Shown here in pieces: positions 34,160 to 46,504 of a DNA stretch of 64,000 bases (position 1 is its first letter; each line of letters begins with the position of its first letter). The notes beneath the pieces were generated by a model that searched no databases, was not told the origin of the DNA, and worked only from the letters and a program-made list of their open reading frames with translations. Made by a program: the position numbers and the translations under genes. The DNA comes from Schistocephalus solidus (taxonomy: Eukaryota > Platyhelminthes > Cestoda > Diphyllobothriidea > Diphyllobothriidae): assembly GCA_017591395.1 (NCBI GenBank), contig WEDG01006595.1, forward strand, positions 62,001-126,000. The letters are read 5' to 3'.

Positions 34160-34965
34160 CGAACCTAATCCGGATGGAATTTTGAACGGTTTTTGCAAAT
34201 TTCAGACAACCCTTTGCTCCCAAAACCGCATCTTTATGTTCTTCCTTTTTGGGGCGCTCTCAAAGTACCACCCACAGCGGCAACTACTGTCCTATCCACA
34301 TGAGGGTACTCAGTGATTTATGCCAGTCAATGCACCCCTGGATTTAGGACCAAGAAGTTCTAACGAATGAAAATACAGAAGTCCTGTAGACTGACAAACT
34401 CGATTTTATAAACTCATTCTGCTCCGCACTAAAAATTCCGAAATTCGTTTGCTCCTGCACAGCTTGCGGCTACCTAACATAAGGCGGTCTACGAAAATGG
34501 CATGATTTACTAACGTCAGCAATTTTAAGGCTCTTTGACCACTGTCTTTTGCTGTGAAACACGGATACTAACCTGAGAAACTACGGACTTTGAATTTCCT
34601 CACACAGTCATGTAGAGGTCAGCACGTTAAAATTTTCAACAGAAACGGGAGATCGCCCGTGACATGCTTGAAGCAGCAGCTGGAAATGTAACCTGCATCC
34701 AGAGCTAAAAATCGAGAGCCAAACATCTCTCATTCATGTTCAATACACAGGCCTGGCATTTTTATTGCCTCGAAAAGTGTGGAAGTTGGCGACTTTCCCT
34801 CCAATGAAGTTTCTCCATCAACAACGACCAATTTTGTTTGCGTGCTGCGAGTACAGTAGTGACTGGATCATTTTTAGGTCCCCCTGATTATCTGCCGCTG
34901 ATTGTGTGCCCTAGGGCTCACTATGTTCAAATTGTCCCTCTCACACCGCTTACGCTTGCAGTCAT
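34160..34965. other. No gene recognised
   Basis: Unique sequence with no frame over 70 codons that precedes the CT tract and no repeat landmark. Confidence 0.5.
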
Positions 34966-35134
34966 TTCTTTCTTTCTTTGTCTCTCTCTCGCTCTCTCTC
35001 TATCTCTATCTCTATCTCTATCTCTCTCTTTTCTCACCCTCTGACGCCGAAAGTGTCTGGATGCCGACAAAACAAAATTGTTTACCCACAAATGCAGTTA
35101 TTTTTCTCTGTCTCTCTCTCTCACACCGACACAC
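34966..35134. repeat. (CT)n / (TCTA)-interrupted pyrimidine tracts
   Basis: CT-rich tract 34,966-35,036, including four 'tctatc' units, and a second at 35,104-35,124. Leu/Ser-rich frames over them are repeat products. Confidence 0.9.
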
Positions 35135-36759
35135 ATGAGCCATCTGTTCGCTTATGGTAATAACATCAGCCCACACTAGCAAATGCATGTACGTTGAGAG
35201 GGTGGAAGTGGTCATTAAATTCTGTGGCAGACAGGGAGCGAGGCCAAAGTAGACAAGTAGAGAGAGCACAATTCCGTGGATGAACAACCAGCAGTGAAGT
35301 ACGACTACCAGGAGTTCCACCCCCCGCATTTTCCTAGCCATTGATAGTCCTACAGACAGAGTAAACATGTTTTCAGACGAGGCTCGAGCGGACTGCCATT
35401 TCCATAGTAGAGGCCAATCTTGAGTTCCAAATACTTCAACGAGTACAGAAACCAGCGCTCCATCGAGCACTGAAATGGTGTTTTTTGACTCTATAGAAAG
35501 GAGTAAATCTGAATGGGTTATGTTTTTGGACACTCTTCAGGCACGTTTGCTGTCACAACTCGAAGCACTCAAAAAACGTAAGTTTGAATTATCCTCGTGT
35601 CAACAGCACAATTCCGTTTCTAAGGCCAAGAACTCCCACAGCGTTCTCGGTCCAAATCGCACATACGTTCTCTTTGCCGTGGAGTTGTACAGCAAGCATT
35701 CTTCGAAAACGCACTAGGGCAACTAACAATTTTGTATGTTGCAGATACTGCTGCCATAAAGATGGATCATTGATAATGAAGGTGACGGATAGCACTCCAT
35801 TATAAACTAGTTACTGGATCCCCGCAGCGTAATTCTTTGGCTCCTTTGAGGCTTTCTAACTCTAGCTCTACAGCAACCAATAAGAAGGTTTCTGCGCTTT
35901 TCCAGTAAACATTCCAGCACTTATATGGAGCTTTCTTCAACTGTATGATAAAACCAGATGAGCTGTAATGGCATAATTTGTCCCAAATCGTAGTGTATGT
36001 TGATAAAAATTAAAACAAACTCGATCGCCTGGTGAAGTGTGTTGTTTCCTAACATTCCCTTAGTAATCCCCCAGTCATTTCTCGTAGCTAGCTTACACTA
36101 GCGATTCATCGGCCCGTTAAAACGCGTGTTCTGCAAAGTTTCTTTGCTTACGAGCCTTGACCATCCGTTGTACTGACATTGTGAGTACTATACTTTGGAG
36201 CTATTCCCGTATTAAGGCCGAGAAACCTGCCCTTAGATATCTCATTTTCGTTTCCTTGAGCATGTTTTTTCTATTTGTAGTTTTGTGTCTGTTAAATAGC
36301 TACCGAACTGGAGCATGGAGATCTTAGTTTCAGTTGTAAGTGATCTGGCTACTGGAATAATAATGATCACTGTCCTCTACCACCTTTAAAATGCTCTTGT
36401 TACTTATACCAAGGCATATCTACAAGCATAAACGAGTCCACCGTGTTTTCGTTCCAGCCGTCAACTTGTCTTAGTTTGCGGGTATTTGCCACCTGTCACA
36501 CCATTCGCCAGTACAAGTAATTGTGCTGTGACACTTGTTTTATCCCGATCAAACGACGACGGCTTATATTATCTCTACACGGTGCGCTTTGCGCAGCTAT
36601 CCTCTCGTTCCCTGCCTTCTCCGTTGTTTTGGCTTTGAATTTCAAAAACTTTATTTCTGACTTCCTTACATAAAGCTCTAAAACTTGTCTTTTCGCCTAC
36701 CGTTTTGGACAAGCATGACGACCGATCATTTCCAATATTCTAAGATAAAACCACTACCT
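35135..36759. other. No gene recognised; longest frame 171 codons on minus
   Basis: The minus frame 35018-35533 (171 codons) is among the longest non-element frames in the window. It has a hydrophobic stretch (VVLHCWLFIHGIVLSLLVYF) that could be membrane-spanning, but its last third runs into the CT tract and I recognise no family. I do not call a gene. Confidence 0.4.
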
Positions 36760-36990
36760 CTCGAAAAACCCAAAGTTCAGCTCAATAACTGAGGACTGTG
36801 GGTTAGAATCCTGTTTATCCAAACGTGGAGTTTGATATGCCTAGCTGACGGCGGTTAATATGCCAGAAGCTGCTGTCCCAGTCTTCCTGTCTTTAAGTTT
36901 TTACTCCATTTTGTCCATGTATAAAGCTTAATCACTTTAAAAAATACAGTGACGTTCGAAGCCAACGCAGGCTGCAGTCTGAAAACTCAA
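36760..36990 (+). mobile_element. tRNA-derived SINE, copy 3 (diverged)
   Basis: Degenerate B box GGGTTAGAATCCT (36799-36811), body 'gatatgcctagctgacggcg', 'ttaatatgccagaagctgc', 'cagtcttcctgtctttaag', and the tail phrase 'gcaggctgcagtctgaaaac', corresponding to copy 1's 'gcgagggctctagtctgag'. The A box is not clear. Confidence 0.75.
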
Positions 36991-36994
36991 AAAA

Positions 36995-37655
36995 TATTTT
37001 CTGCTCGGCATGCACTTACCGTTTGCCCTACTAGGCGGGGATGGTGCATTCACCTATGAGTCTTCCTATTAAATGTTGTATTTAATCTATTAACCGGCAA
37101 ATTTGGCATCATCCAGGATAGGGGAGCAAAAATTTGAGTCGTTGGTGAATTCCGATGGATGCTGCTGTTGCGGACAGTGATAGGGGCATTAGATATAAAA
37201 GACCCGGGCTCTTTGACCCTTGCGCACTACGTCCACCGTCCTACCACCGAGTCATGACCTAGCCTCTTGTAGTCTGAGATACGGAATACACAGATTCACG
37301 TAGGCGTTGTCCGTATTACGTAGGTGGCAACTACCATTTTATTTCAGAGTAAAAGTTTTGTGATCTGATGTCACAGCAGCGTAGCATTGAGAGCAGAGGG
37401 AGCGGGTCCCAACGCCATATAAACGCACGAGATAGCTAGAGCGAGAAAACCGCAGACAACCACAAAACAATTACTGGCTATCATGCTGACGCCCTACGTT
37501 CTCCGCGTATAACACAGCGCCTGCGAAGTCAAATAGGATGGAATGGAACCGAGTGAGAATGTGTTCGGTCGCTGTTTAGTGAAGACGATCGATTAAACAT
37601 CCTGTCTCGGAGGAAATATGAGCAAGAGGTTGTTAGAAGGAGCACGGATTTGAAC
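36995..37655. other. No gene recognised
   Basis: Unique sequence. Two TATA-like words occur ('gatataaaag' at about 37,192 and 'catataaacg' at about 37,416), but no transcription unit is supported downstream. Confidence 0.45.
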
Positions 37656-37659
37656 TCAA

Positions 37660-38100
37660 ACTATGCCGGCACACAGACAAGAAAGTGTGGTAGGGATGCC
37701 TTGTATGGCCGCCTAAGCAGGACACGGGAATAGGAACTACCACAGCTGCTCGAAAATAGGTGGCCTCACGGTAAATTTCGGGAGGTGTCTTAACGCTAAA
37801 ACTAACCCTAAACACAAAACTAAACTGTCGCCTTTTTCTCAACCATAGGCCCACCCTAAACCTAAAACCTACAGTTAAAACGATAATAACCTTAACCCTT
37901 AGCTTAATCGTGACTCCAACCCCAACTCTGAACTAAGCCTCAAAATTCAACCTAACCTAACCCTCACCTTAATCACAAAGTTAATGCTCCGGAATTTGGC
38001 GCACATGTATTGTGGGAGATTCCTCTTCCCATGTTCTGTGCAGGGGGCCATACAAGGCATCCTTACCGAAAGTGCTTCCGACTTCTGAGAGCAGGCATAC
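37660..38100. mobile_element. Family B foldback element, copy 5 (reference copy)
   Basis: Ends are inverted: left GGATGCCTTGTATGGCCGCC (from 37694) with 'ggacacgggaataggaa'; the reverse complement of the right end (to 38062) reads GGATGCCTTGTATGGCCCCC with 'gaacatgggaagaggaa'. The inverted similarity continues outward to about 37,660 and 38,100, for a total arm of about 70-80 bp. The core is degenerate CCTAAC words ('taaccctaaac', 'cctaacctaaccctcacc'). The pair 'ggtaaatttcgg' / 'ggaatttggcgcac' sits inside the arms. No transposase. Probably a non-autonomous DNA transposon; the superfamily is unknown because no clear target duplication was found. Confidence 0.8.
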
Positions 38101-38104
38101 CTGA

Positions 38105-41100
38105 AGCAAAATATTACAGGCCTGCAACCTTTCGACACAACTGTACCTTCTTCAATCCAGACTTCGCCCTGCGCGACCTCAAAAATCCGACGACTACAGC
38201 CACTATCAATACGTTTTTTGTAATCCAAGGACGTTGTCCTAGAGTGTAAAGCCATGCGAATTTTCTCCGCTCCGCCTCTATTTAAAACTCTCGGAATTAG
38301 CATACACTACAGTCATTCAGGTTTCATTACATTGGCGAGTTTCGCACAACAGTCCTGCATGCGGTGAGCTTCAGTTAATTGAATTAGCCATTTAGTTTGG
38401 CCCAGTTGTTAAGAATAGAAACCTTGAAGGCATATAGCAAATTAACTTAGCGTAGTAGGCCATCGTCCCACTTAATTGGACGGAGATTTTCCCAGGTCAG
38501 AGAACAGGAAGACGAGCTTGAGCGAAGCAGTGGTATTTTTTGACCAGATAACGAGACGTGATGCTGAGCGCTATGGTAAGTGGACGGCATTGCCCATGAG
38601 CCTCTCCGTATCATGCCAATCAGTCAACCAGGAAAATTCGCAAGCGATGGCACGCCTTCTGTGCGAATGTCGAGACTGACGAATCAGGACTGCATTGCAC
38701 ATTGACGTGTGCTTCATAAGCGAATGAGTGCAGTCAATTTGGGCTAGCTTCTTTGATTGACTGTCCTTCATAATATGATTTTCACTTCCTTATATGATTC
38801 TTTCTAATTTATTTTTCGTGCTGGCCAAATAGTTACTGAAGAAGAGCAAGAAAATCGAGGGTCAAGTATCCTAACCCTTTTGTGGACTACGTACGACGGA
38901 GCTAACTACTAATACGGTCAAAACGCTTAGGTCAAAGTCGGGGCGATTAACAGGATCCAATGGATTTGCCTTTTAAAAGTTACCCTTCTAAAGCATTGTT
39001 AAAGCTTGATGAGAAGACATCACTGAAAATTTATAAATCGATGCGTATCGTTTTCCTATTGAATGAGGTCTGTCATTTATTGTCTACCTTAGTCAGTTTT
39101 TTCTGCGTCCTTTAATCTACAATCTTGCATTCCCCTTTTTGGAGTGCAAGAAACCAATTCGTGGGCTAATTATCGGAAAGCAACTGCGAAATCTGCACTT
39201 TCTTTCATATCGATATATGAAAAGTTAACCCTTAGTCTTTAAAAACTCTTATATACTCAGGGGGGATACATTTAATAGTCCAGCAGACGTCGACAGTTCA
39301 GGTGTCTCTTAGCAGATGCTTTCGACCAGGTTCCCGATTTCGTTTAATGATACAAAAAATCCTTGTTCATTGACAAACAAAACACAAAGCACCCAGGAGA
39401 CCATGAGGTTGGTGACCACTCCCAGCTTGGGAGGTGTTCGGGAGATACCTCATCTTCCATTATTTTCCGACAATACACCGCTGCTAATCGCACCAGTTTC
39501 TGAAAGCGCTTCTTTCCTAAGGCTCTACAGCAGCTCAAGACGTGTGTACAATCTTGTCACCGGTCGCCGTTCTGGTGGAGACCCCTGACATCGCTGCGTC
39601 CAAACGTAAACTCAAGGTCAGCCAGTGTCGCCTCCTGCCTGGTCTGTTTTTCTTTCTTACCCTCAGGTTCCTTGTTTTGACCACGGGATTTTCGCCCCGC
39701 AAGGTCGGTGAATGAATCTTTTCGAGTCGACTGTCCGAAAGAGAGGGCAGCGAAGTGACGGGGGAGAGAGAATTAGCAGGCTCAGGTTCTCCTATCGTCA
39801 AAAAGCTCTCTGTGAATGTTTTTTTACCTTTTCGTAAAGCACAGCGGGTTATTCGCAACCAGCAATCGTAAGCTAGGATGTGCAAAAAAAGGAAAACTGT
39901 AGTAATCAGTTGGCAATAGTTTAGAGGATTAGCAGTGTGCACTTTCTACTAACTAGCATTTTATTCCGACATGCTGTATGAAATAGGGAACTCGGTCGAT
40001 GAGACTAAAATTAGGCGAGCCTATTAACCAGGACGAAGGAAAGGGTTATGTATGCATACAGTTGACAGACCGTGATCGCTTGAAGTGGAGCAATCAATTC
40101 GGATCTGGGGTGCTTGTGGTTCAACGCAGTATTGCAAGCATTTTAAGACGGTGAGATTTTCTTAATCTGTAGGTTTGGTCGCATGTTTCTGTTGCTGACA
40201 ATGGCCAAAATTTCGCCTAACAGGTTACAGGTACTGGTAGGGAAGTCCCTCTTGGCCTGTTTGGATAATAATTAATGGAAAACGCCACCCTAGTGCAATT
40301 TTCCGAGTATCCAATGGGGTGAGGGGTCCCGGGCGAGATGGTGTAATTAAACTCAAACATATACGCTGTAGCTACTAGTTTTGAACTGGCTCCACCTCTG
40401 CCGACAACGGGGATTGGAGGGCCGAACACACAAACGTACACCAATGCTGGGAGCTACGGGCTGGTCACCGTTTAGTTCATGCAGACGGGCTATTGTGGAT
40501 GCGGAGCCGGCTGCCCCAAATACCTCATCAAGTGGGGGCTGGTTTTAATAATTCTAAAATGTTTTAGTCCCAGTAGTTTACCACATTTTCGAGACGGTTA
40601 TGCGAAATCTTTTAATATTTCGCAAAAGACTTCACAACTGAACAACTAAGCGTTCATCTTCAGGCCAAATGGTCTTGACTGTAGCCAGGCCTACCGACCC
40701 CTATCAGTCTTATATGTTAGGTTTTAAGCACACTGGTTAGAGCACATGCGTCCTCTCACTATATGTTCTGTTAAGCTTGTTCTTGTAGCTTGTCTCAATT
40801 CGCCTTAGACGTCCAAGCAGAATTATGCGGAACCGGAAGGGCGATCAGCCGTACCACTGTCTTCTTCTAACAGTACTCTGAAAAACAACAAAATGGCGAT
40901 AAGTTAATTCGAAAATGTTCGAGTTTTTAGAAGGAATAGGATATGAAAATAGTATACTAAAGCTCCTAATGATTAAACAAAAAATCACCTTGTAACGAGT
41001 GAAGAGTGTATAGACGGCCTAGGAGGTTTCGGTCGTGTTCCAAGATTATCTATTTTCCTTAATTTCACAGGGTGTAATTGCTGGGCGGAACAGAAATAAA

Positions 41101-41384
41101 ATCCTCACAAGCACATCAGATACTTCTTGGAACAGATGCGGCGAAACGGCCTAAAACTGTCCCAAGGTAACTGGCCTATGAGTGGCCACACAAGGCAAAC
41201 AGAAGTCGAAAGTGAGAAAAGAAACTATATTGCGATTATTGCAAAGATAGCCCGCATGCGTCTGGGTCCCTGGCTTACAGCGATCTAAGCATGTATCCTT
41301 TAATTTGGAAACGCGAAGCCAGTTTAACGATTGAAGCCTAGTCGGCTTTGGTTTGAAATTGATTAGTTCCTCGAACAAAAATCG
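38105..41384. other. No gene recognised
   Basis: About 3.3 kb. The longest frame is 135 codons on minus (39535-39942), basic in its second half, with no recognised domain. Confidence 0.45.
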
Positions 41385-41565
41385 ATAAAGGTCCGAAAAC
41401 CTGACCCAAAATTTCCCTGAATTTGGCTCTATCCCCAAACTTACCCCTAACCCTGACCATAGCCCAAGCTTAAAATGAACCAAAACTATAACCCTAATCT
41501 GAAAACAAACCCTACTTTCCCTGAAAATTAGCGCGAGGGCGACGGAATTAGGGGAGTGGGGTTTC
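41385..41565. repeat. Family B foldback repeat, copy 6 (degenerate)
   Basis: 'aatttccctgaatttggc', CCTAAC-like words ('cccctaaccctgacc', 'taaccctaatc') and 'ctgaaaattagcgcgaggg'. The end motifs are not clear. Confidence 0.5.
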
Positions 41566-41569
41566 AGAA

Positions 41570-42984
41570 CCGCCTCTCACCCTGGTATTTTCTGCTGGTT
41601 TAATTTACCTGAACTATATAAAGTGTGAGACACTATACGGTAATACATGGTTTTATCCAGTCGGGTAGCAGGATGTCGGAACGATACGGACTATGGGAAG
41701 TGCGTTTTCCTGTCGATTTAGCTGCCGTCCGCTCGGCGCTTTCAGGGCTGACGACTAGAGGAGCGGCCTTCAGTGAAGGCCTGGCTTCGAAATAAGCAGA
41801 CGCGGATTTGAAGAATCTGTAGCTGCGGACTAATCGGTAATCCGGTTAATCGGTTACCTTTGCAATGTTCTTGGTCATAGTGGTACTGTGATAGCCCATG
41901 AAGCCGCACTTGCCACCTACACCAAATATACAAAACCAGGAAACTGTTTCCTGAACGGAGGACGGAGGAGGCAAGCTCCGAATTCGGCAACCAATCACCC
42001 CATACATGTCCCGACAGACGAGTCACGCACATATTAATTTTTCGACGACAGGTGGGGCTATATAGCCAACGCGCCTGTTTAAACCCTAAGAAGGCCAATA
42101 CGCCGAGATGGTCAATTTCCTATCAAGCAACAACAGAAACTGAGAACGAGCTTGAAGTGTCGACAGAGCAATAGATTTTACACCGACGGGAAGGCCCACG
42201 CGATCCTCTTTATTAAAATTGTAGTAGGAACTTACAGCTAGGCGATCGAGTCCGGCAATTGTGCGGGTTGGTAGGCAGCATACTGGATCACACAAAAGTG
42301 AAGTCAAGTCAAAATTAAACGTAGAATCGGATTCACACCATAAATATTCCTCTAGTCTCCGCCCGCAAATCTGAACTAACTAAGTGACTTAAAGAGACCC
42401 GATTCCTGTTCATCTAAGGAGTCTGAGGCGAAATTTATTATCTTGGGTTTGCCAAAAAATTGATGCTACTGTTCACCTGGACTGGGGCAATTCTGTTCAG
42501 AGCTGAAGCTCTCAGCTTATAGCATGCGATGTACGAGCTTAATGGATTTCCGTCTAAAGATGAATTATTAGGTATTATAACTCACTCAATACGAAGGAAA
42601 TCGCATATTCATTTAATTCTGCTGAACTAACCCTGATTCGTTCTAAATCTGACCATAGTAGTTCAATGAGCACAATCATTTCTCAGACTGCCGTTTCGTT
42701 GTCCTTAGATGCGGCTTTCCTCGTTGTCCTTATTATAACTCTCGCAGAGGGATCTACACAGTCCTGTTTCAAACAGGTGATTTGCTGATGGCTACTATGC
42801 CCTTTACATTCCAATCCTAATTTATTACTTTCACTGGTTTAGTTCTTATTGGGCCAAGGTTTTCGACAGGGGCAAATGTTAAAGCCTGTCAGTTGGTTTA
42901 GGTTGACCGACTTAAAGCAATTGAATAGTGAGAACGCCTCACAGTGGCCGACAGAACAAAACAGTGAAGTCAGCTTAAGGTTAG
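41570..42984. other. No gene recognised; possible SINE scrap near 42.79 kb
   Basis: The minus frame 41742-42098 (118 codons) is unassigned. 'gatttgctgatggctactatg' at about 42,780-42,800 resembles the SINE body but is too short to be sure. Confidence 0.45.
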
Positions 42985-43330
42985 GTAAATCCCCTGGGTT
43001 TACTATGTATCCTGCGTTTTAGAAGGCTTGTTTTGGTTTTTTATTTCATAGATAATGAAAGTAACACTATGTTAACTACCTTCACATTAAGTTGTTTTAT
43101 TGTGATATTTGTTATTTAACTACCTCTCTCTGAGTTGTTTTAGTCTACTTTTAATTATCACGCGCAAGTTCGCTGCTAATGTTGGCTCAAGATAATAAAT
43201 TTGGCGAAAATTAATTTAATTTTTATGTTTTCATGCACACTTTCTGCTGGTTTTCCGCGGTTAGGCCCTACCCTGGGGCCAGTGGTGGTTAAAGGTGCTT
43301 GCATAACCTACCGTTGTCCAGTTTAAGAAG
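42985..43330 (+). repeat. Direct repeat D, left copy
   Basis: Shares an ordered series of phrases with 46,505-46,905: 'cccctgggttta', 'ttgttttggttttttatttcatag', 'tattgtgatatttg', 'tttaatttttatgttttcatgcacac', 'ttctgctgg' and 'cataacctaccgttgtc'. Similarity ends abruptly after 'accgttgtc' in both. The copies are roughly two-thirds alike by eye. No coding potential. Confidence 0.75.
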
Positions 43331-43509
43331 GGAGTCCAGACCTGATATCGGGGTGTTCGAAACTGCTACCACAATCAGACACGTAATCCCTCAGTAAAAA
43401 TGTTCACTTCTGCCCCTCCAGGGATCAAACATCACAGTTTGATCAAATCTGCAAACTTCGAGGAGGGCTTTCGATTCTCGGGACCACTCAGTATTTAGAT
43501 GGAAAAATT

Positions 43510-43705
43510 CGGCCCAGTAAGACACGGGAATAGGAACCCTCCTAACTGACAGTATAGGTATCCTTTGCGTTAACTTTCAGTTATATGTAATATTTACATA
43601 TTACAGTGTCCAACCGTAACTATAACACGAACCCTCACCCTCAACTTGGACATTGAAAAGAGGCCCCCAGGATAGTGGGGTGTTCATATTTTCGTGTCCC
43701 GCCAT
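43510..43705. repeat. Family B foldback repeat, copy 7
   Basis: Left end 'taagacacgggaataggaac', core 'aaccgtaactataacacgaac' and 'ccctcaccctcaac', right end 'catattttcgtgtcccgcc' (inverted relative to the left). Both ends are recognisable. Confidence 0.65.
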
Positions 43706-44299
43706 CGCTCACATTGGCAACAGAGCTCTCTTATAGTCGAATACTTGTGGAGTAAAAGGAAGGGGAGACAACCTAGACACCTCAATAAAAAAAAACCACG
43801 TGACAAACACCCAGACAACTGCAGTACATCAAAAATAGCATAAAACAGAAAATCCACACGACAGAGGGGGCCGGGGTGTCAGACCTTGCGGATGTTTAGT
43901 TGAGTTGCATTTACTTGGTAATCTAGCGTTGTGAAAATAGCAGACGCGGCTTGAGTCGTCCATCACACACAGCTAGATAACCAAAGAATAGCAACTGAAC
44001 ATTCCCTAGGAAACAGACGCGTAAAAAATTTTACTGTACGTACTTACCTATGTCGGGCAGCGAATAGGCAGAAATTGGCGGACTGAAAAGTGGACGCGTT
44101 TACGCACTGAAATAGATAATCCAAAGCGTAGGAGAAAAAAAATAACAGTATAAACAGCTGCGAAGTGTTGTGGCCCGAGATGAGTGGGGGTATTGATAAG
44201 GCGCAGGCCAAAGATCCAATAACATGCCGGTGACAAGCGCTTGTCATGTGCCAGCGACGCCAAACACGCGCTACTTAGAGTTGCTGTCAGTCGCAGCCC
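43706..44299. other. No gene recognised
   Basis: Contains most of the 154-codon minus frame 44048-44512. Its upstream part overlaps repeat pair E and it has no recognised domain. Confidence 0.45.
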
Positions 44300-44560
44300 T
44301 CGAGTGTAAATACGAGTAAACTGTAAGGTCCCGGGAGCTGATTGGTCCAGGTGCATGAAAATGGCAAGCCACGCACTGGCGCGGCGCTGTATCGAAAACT
44401 CAGCCAATAGCAAACTGACACGGTGTGCGTCCCTAGGTAGAGGGGGGGAGCTCGTATTGTGCCACCATAGCGCATTCACCCCGGACCACCCTGTCATCCA
44501 CTCCTTCAGCAAACCCCTTAATGAGGTCCTTCAGGGTACGAACCTGGTCTACAGGTCGGC
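44300..44560. repeat. Repeat pair E, left copy
   Basis: The order 'taaggtcccg', 'gaaaatggcaagccacgc', 'cagccaatagcaa', 'ccaccatagcg' is paralleled at 45,790-46,020. The minus-strand translations share SAWLAI at the same position. Similarity is weak and partial. Confidence 0.45.
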
Positions 44561-44564
44561 GACA

Positions 44565-45785
44565 CCGCTCCTCTACGGGGATTCATCGTAAACCGCAGTT
44601 CTCCCTCTTCTTATTGAAGAGTACAGTAAGCGTTCTAAAAGAAAGTTTATTGTGAGGCTGTACCAGACCTTTTTCAATAAACTTGCTTTGAATGAAATAC
44701 AGTAAGCTCCGCAAGCTGACCACAAAAACTTCATTTTCTGGAAGATAAGGGCACGCAGAGGAACCTTAGGAATCCATTGTCACGGTTATGGGAATCGAAA
44801 GTCTTTTCAATGTAGTAGGACTGTGAAAACTTACCATTAGACACTAAGCGTTTGAATACGGACCACAGGCTTGTCCACTCTACTATTAGCGCGCCTCAAA
44901 TGAGAATCATAATCCATTTAGTTCACTGGAACCTCTGCCTTCGTCTTTAGTCGCCACCTCGCACAACTGCAGTTCTCTAAGGCTATGAAGAACGGTAATT
45001 TTGTTATCTTGACAAAATGTCTAGAGTTCAGTCGGTATCCGTTCTCCGAGCACTTAACGGTGTACTGTGTGTTTAGATCTTATAGGTCAGGGATTTACAG
45101 CGCTTCTTACAAAGACCTCCATGTTCTGTCTATTTTAGTTTACATGACTGATGATCTAAGTACACATGCGAACTTGTCCTTGGTCGACCTCTTCGGCTGA
45201 AAGACCACATCGTGTGTAGTCCGAGACATTTGATTGCCGTACCTAGCGATGGACAACTCATGCCCCAGGGGTATAGAACGAGACTCGTGGGTTACTATCA
45301 CACTCAAACTGCCAGATCTGGAGGCTGTTAAAAAATCTCCTTGTCCTCTACACCCCCAAGAAAACTGACGACTGTCGTCAAAGGCTATAGGTAAAATTTT
45401 GGTAGCACAAGTGAAACCATAGAACTCACCGCCGGCGCACGAGATGGAGGTAGCCGCAGTGCGACTCCCAAAGACATGATCTGACTGTGTAAGTCCGTGT
45501 ACAATCCACTTCTTGTACTCAGTTCTTTCGAAAATCACACCCCGCTTCTAATTGGGCAGGCAGCGTGCATGCATGTCTCTGCCTGTCAGGTTGCCTTTAC
45601 GTCCGTAGGGGGGTAGCCCGAACCAATAAAGTTAAGGCACCAATGAAACTGCTCCACGAATCAGGCTCTGATTCGTTACTATTAATTAATTGCCCTCTTA
45701 GCGTGGCACTTGTCAGGGGGGTTTATTTTTGCACGGCGTGTCTTCAGACGGACAGAGATGGCAACTGGTGGTTTGGTCAGGTGAG
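44565..45785. other. No gene recognised
   Basis: The minus frame 45140-45538 (132 codons) has an ordinary residue mix but no recognised family. Confidence 0.45.
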
Positions 45786-45789
45786 CGTG

Positions 45790-46020
45790 CGTGAGCGAGC
45801 CTAAGGTCACGCTTGTAGTGGTGGGACTGTGGCCTGTCGAAATGGCTAGCCATGCTGATGTTAGGTGGGTAAACAGTGGTGTGAATGTGGCCAACAGCAA
45901 GTTCTCAAGCTGTCCTTTTCGGACCGGTGGTGAATCTGTGGAGACTGTTGTAATAGCGAATAACTGGATTTGCCGCTCCCTAGGACTCCAACCACAGAAA
46001 AGTTTACACTCTTTCAACAG
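45790..46020. repeat. Repeat pair E, right copy
   Basis: 'taaggtcacgc', 'gaaatggctagccatgc', 'ggccaacagcaag' and 'taatagcgaata' correspond in order to the left copy at 44,300-44,560, in the same orientation. Confidence 0.45.
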
Positions 46021-46021
46021 G

Positions 46022-46504
46022 GTCTAGAATGAAGGACCCATACGCAGAAACATCGAGAAACTTTAGTTTACTGGAAGCTAGGAATTGGTTTCATGGTGGT
46101 ATAGGATAGACGGTTGACTAGATTGGGATTATATGCAATCGGTAGAAGTCCTCGATTCCACGATAATTTCTGCCGTCGTCCAAGCTCGGACAGTAACCTC
46201 ACTAAAACCGGCTGAACGTTAATTATTTTCGTGCTGGTCTGTGTCGACCGACTCGGTTGGAGGGTCTTATTCAGAAAAAGAAATTTCAACTATTTTTTAT
46301 TCGAAAGTACGCTTTGAGCTGCGATCCGTTTGTTCGTCGATGCGGGGCTATCTGCGGGAATGCCTATCTCTATTTTAACTTGCAATCAGACGCCAAGCCG
46401 ATAAGTATATGGCACGAATTGTTAAATCTTATGGCACCGTTATCGAAATATATTCCATTTTTATGGATAGGAAAAAGGGTGTGTTTGAGGTTGATCCATT
46501 GTTA
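46022..46504. other. No gene recognised
   Basis: The 147-codon plus frame 46257-46700 starts here and runs into repeat D. It is hydrophobic and AT-driven, with no recognised domain. Confidence 0.45.

Noticed and set aside
35018..35533. 171-codon minus-strand open frame with a hydrophobic stretch
   Set aside because: No recognised family, overlaps a CT microsatellite at one end, and no splice or start context supports it.
40728..40770. A-box-like 'cactggttagagcacatgc' suggesting another SINE or tRNA
   Set aside because: No B box or SINE body follows at the expected distance.
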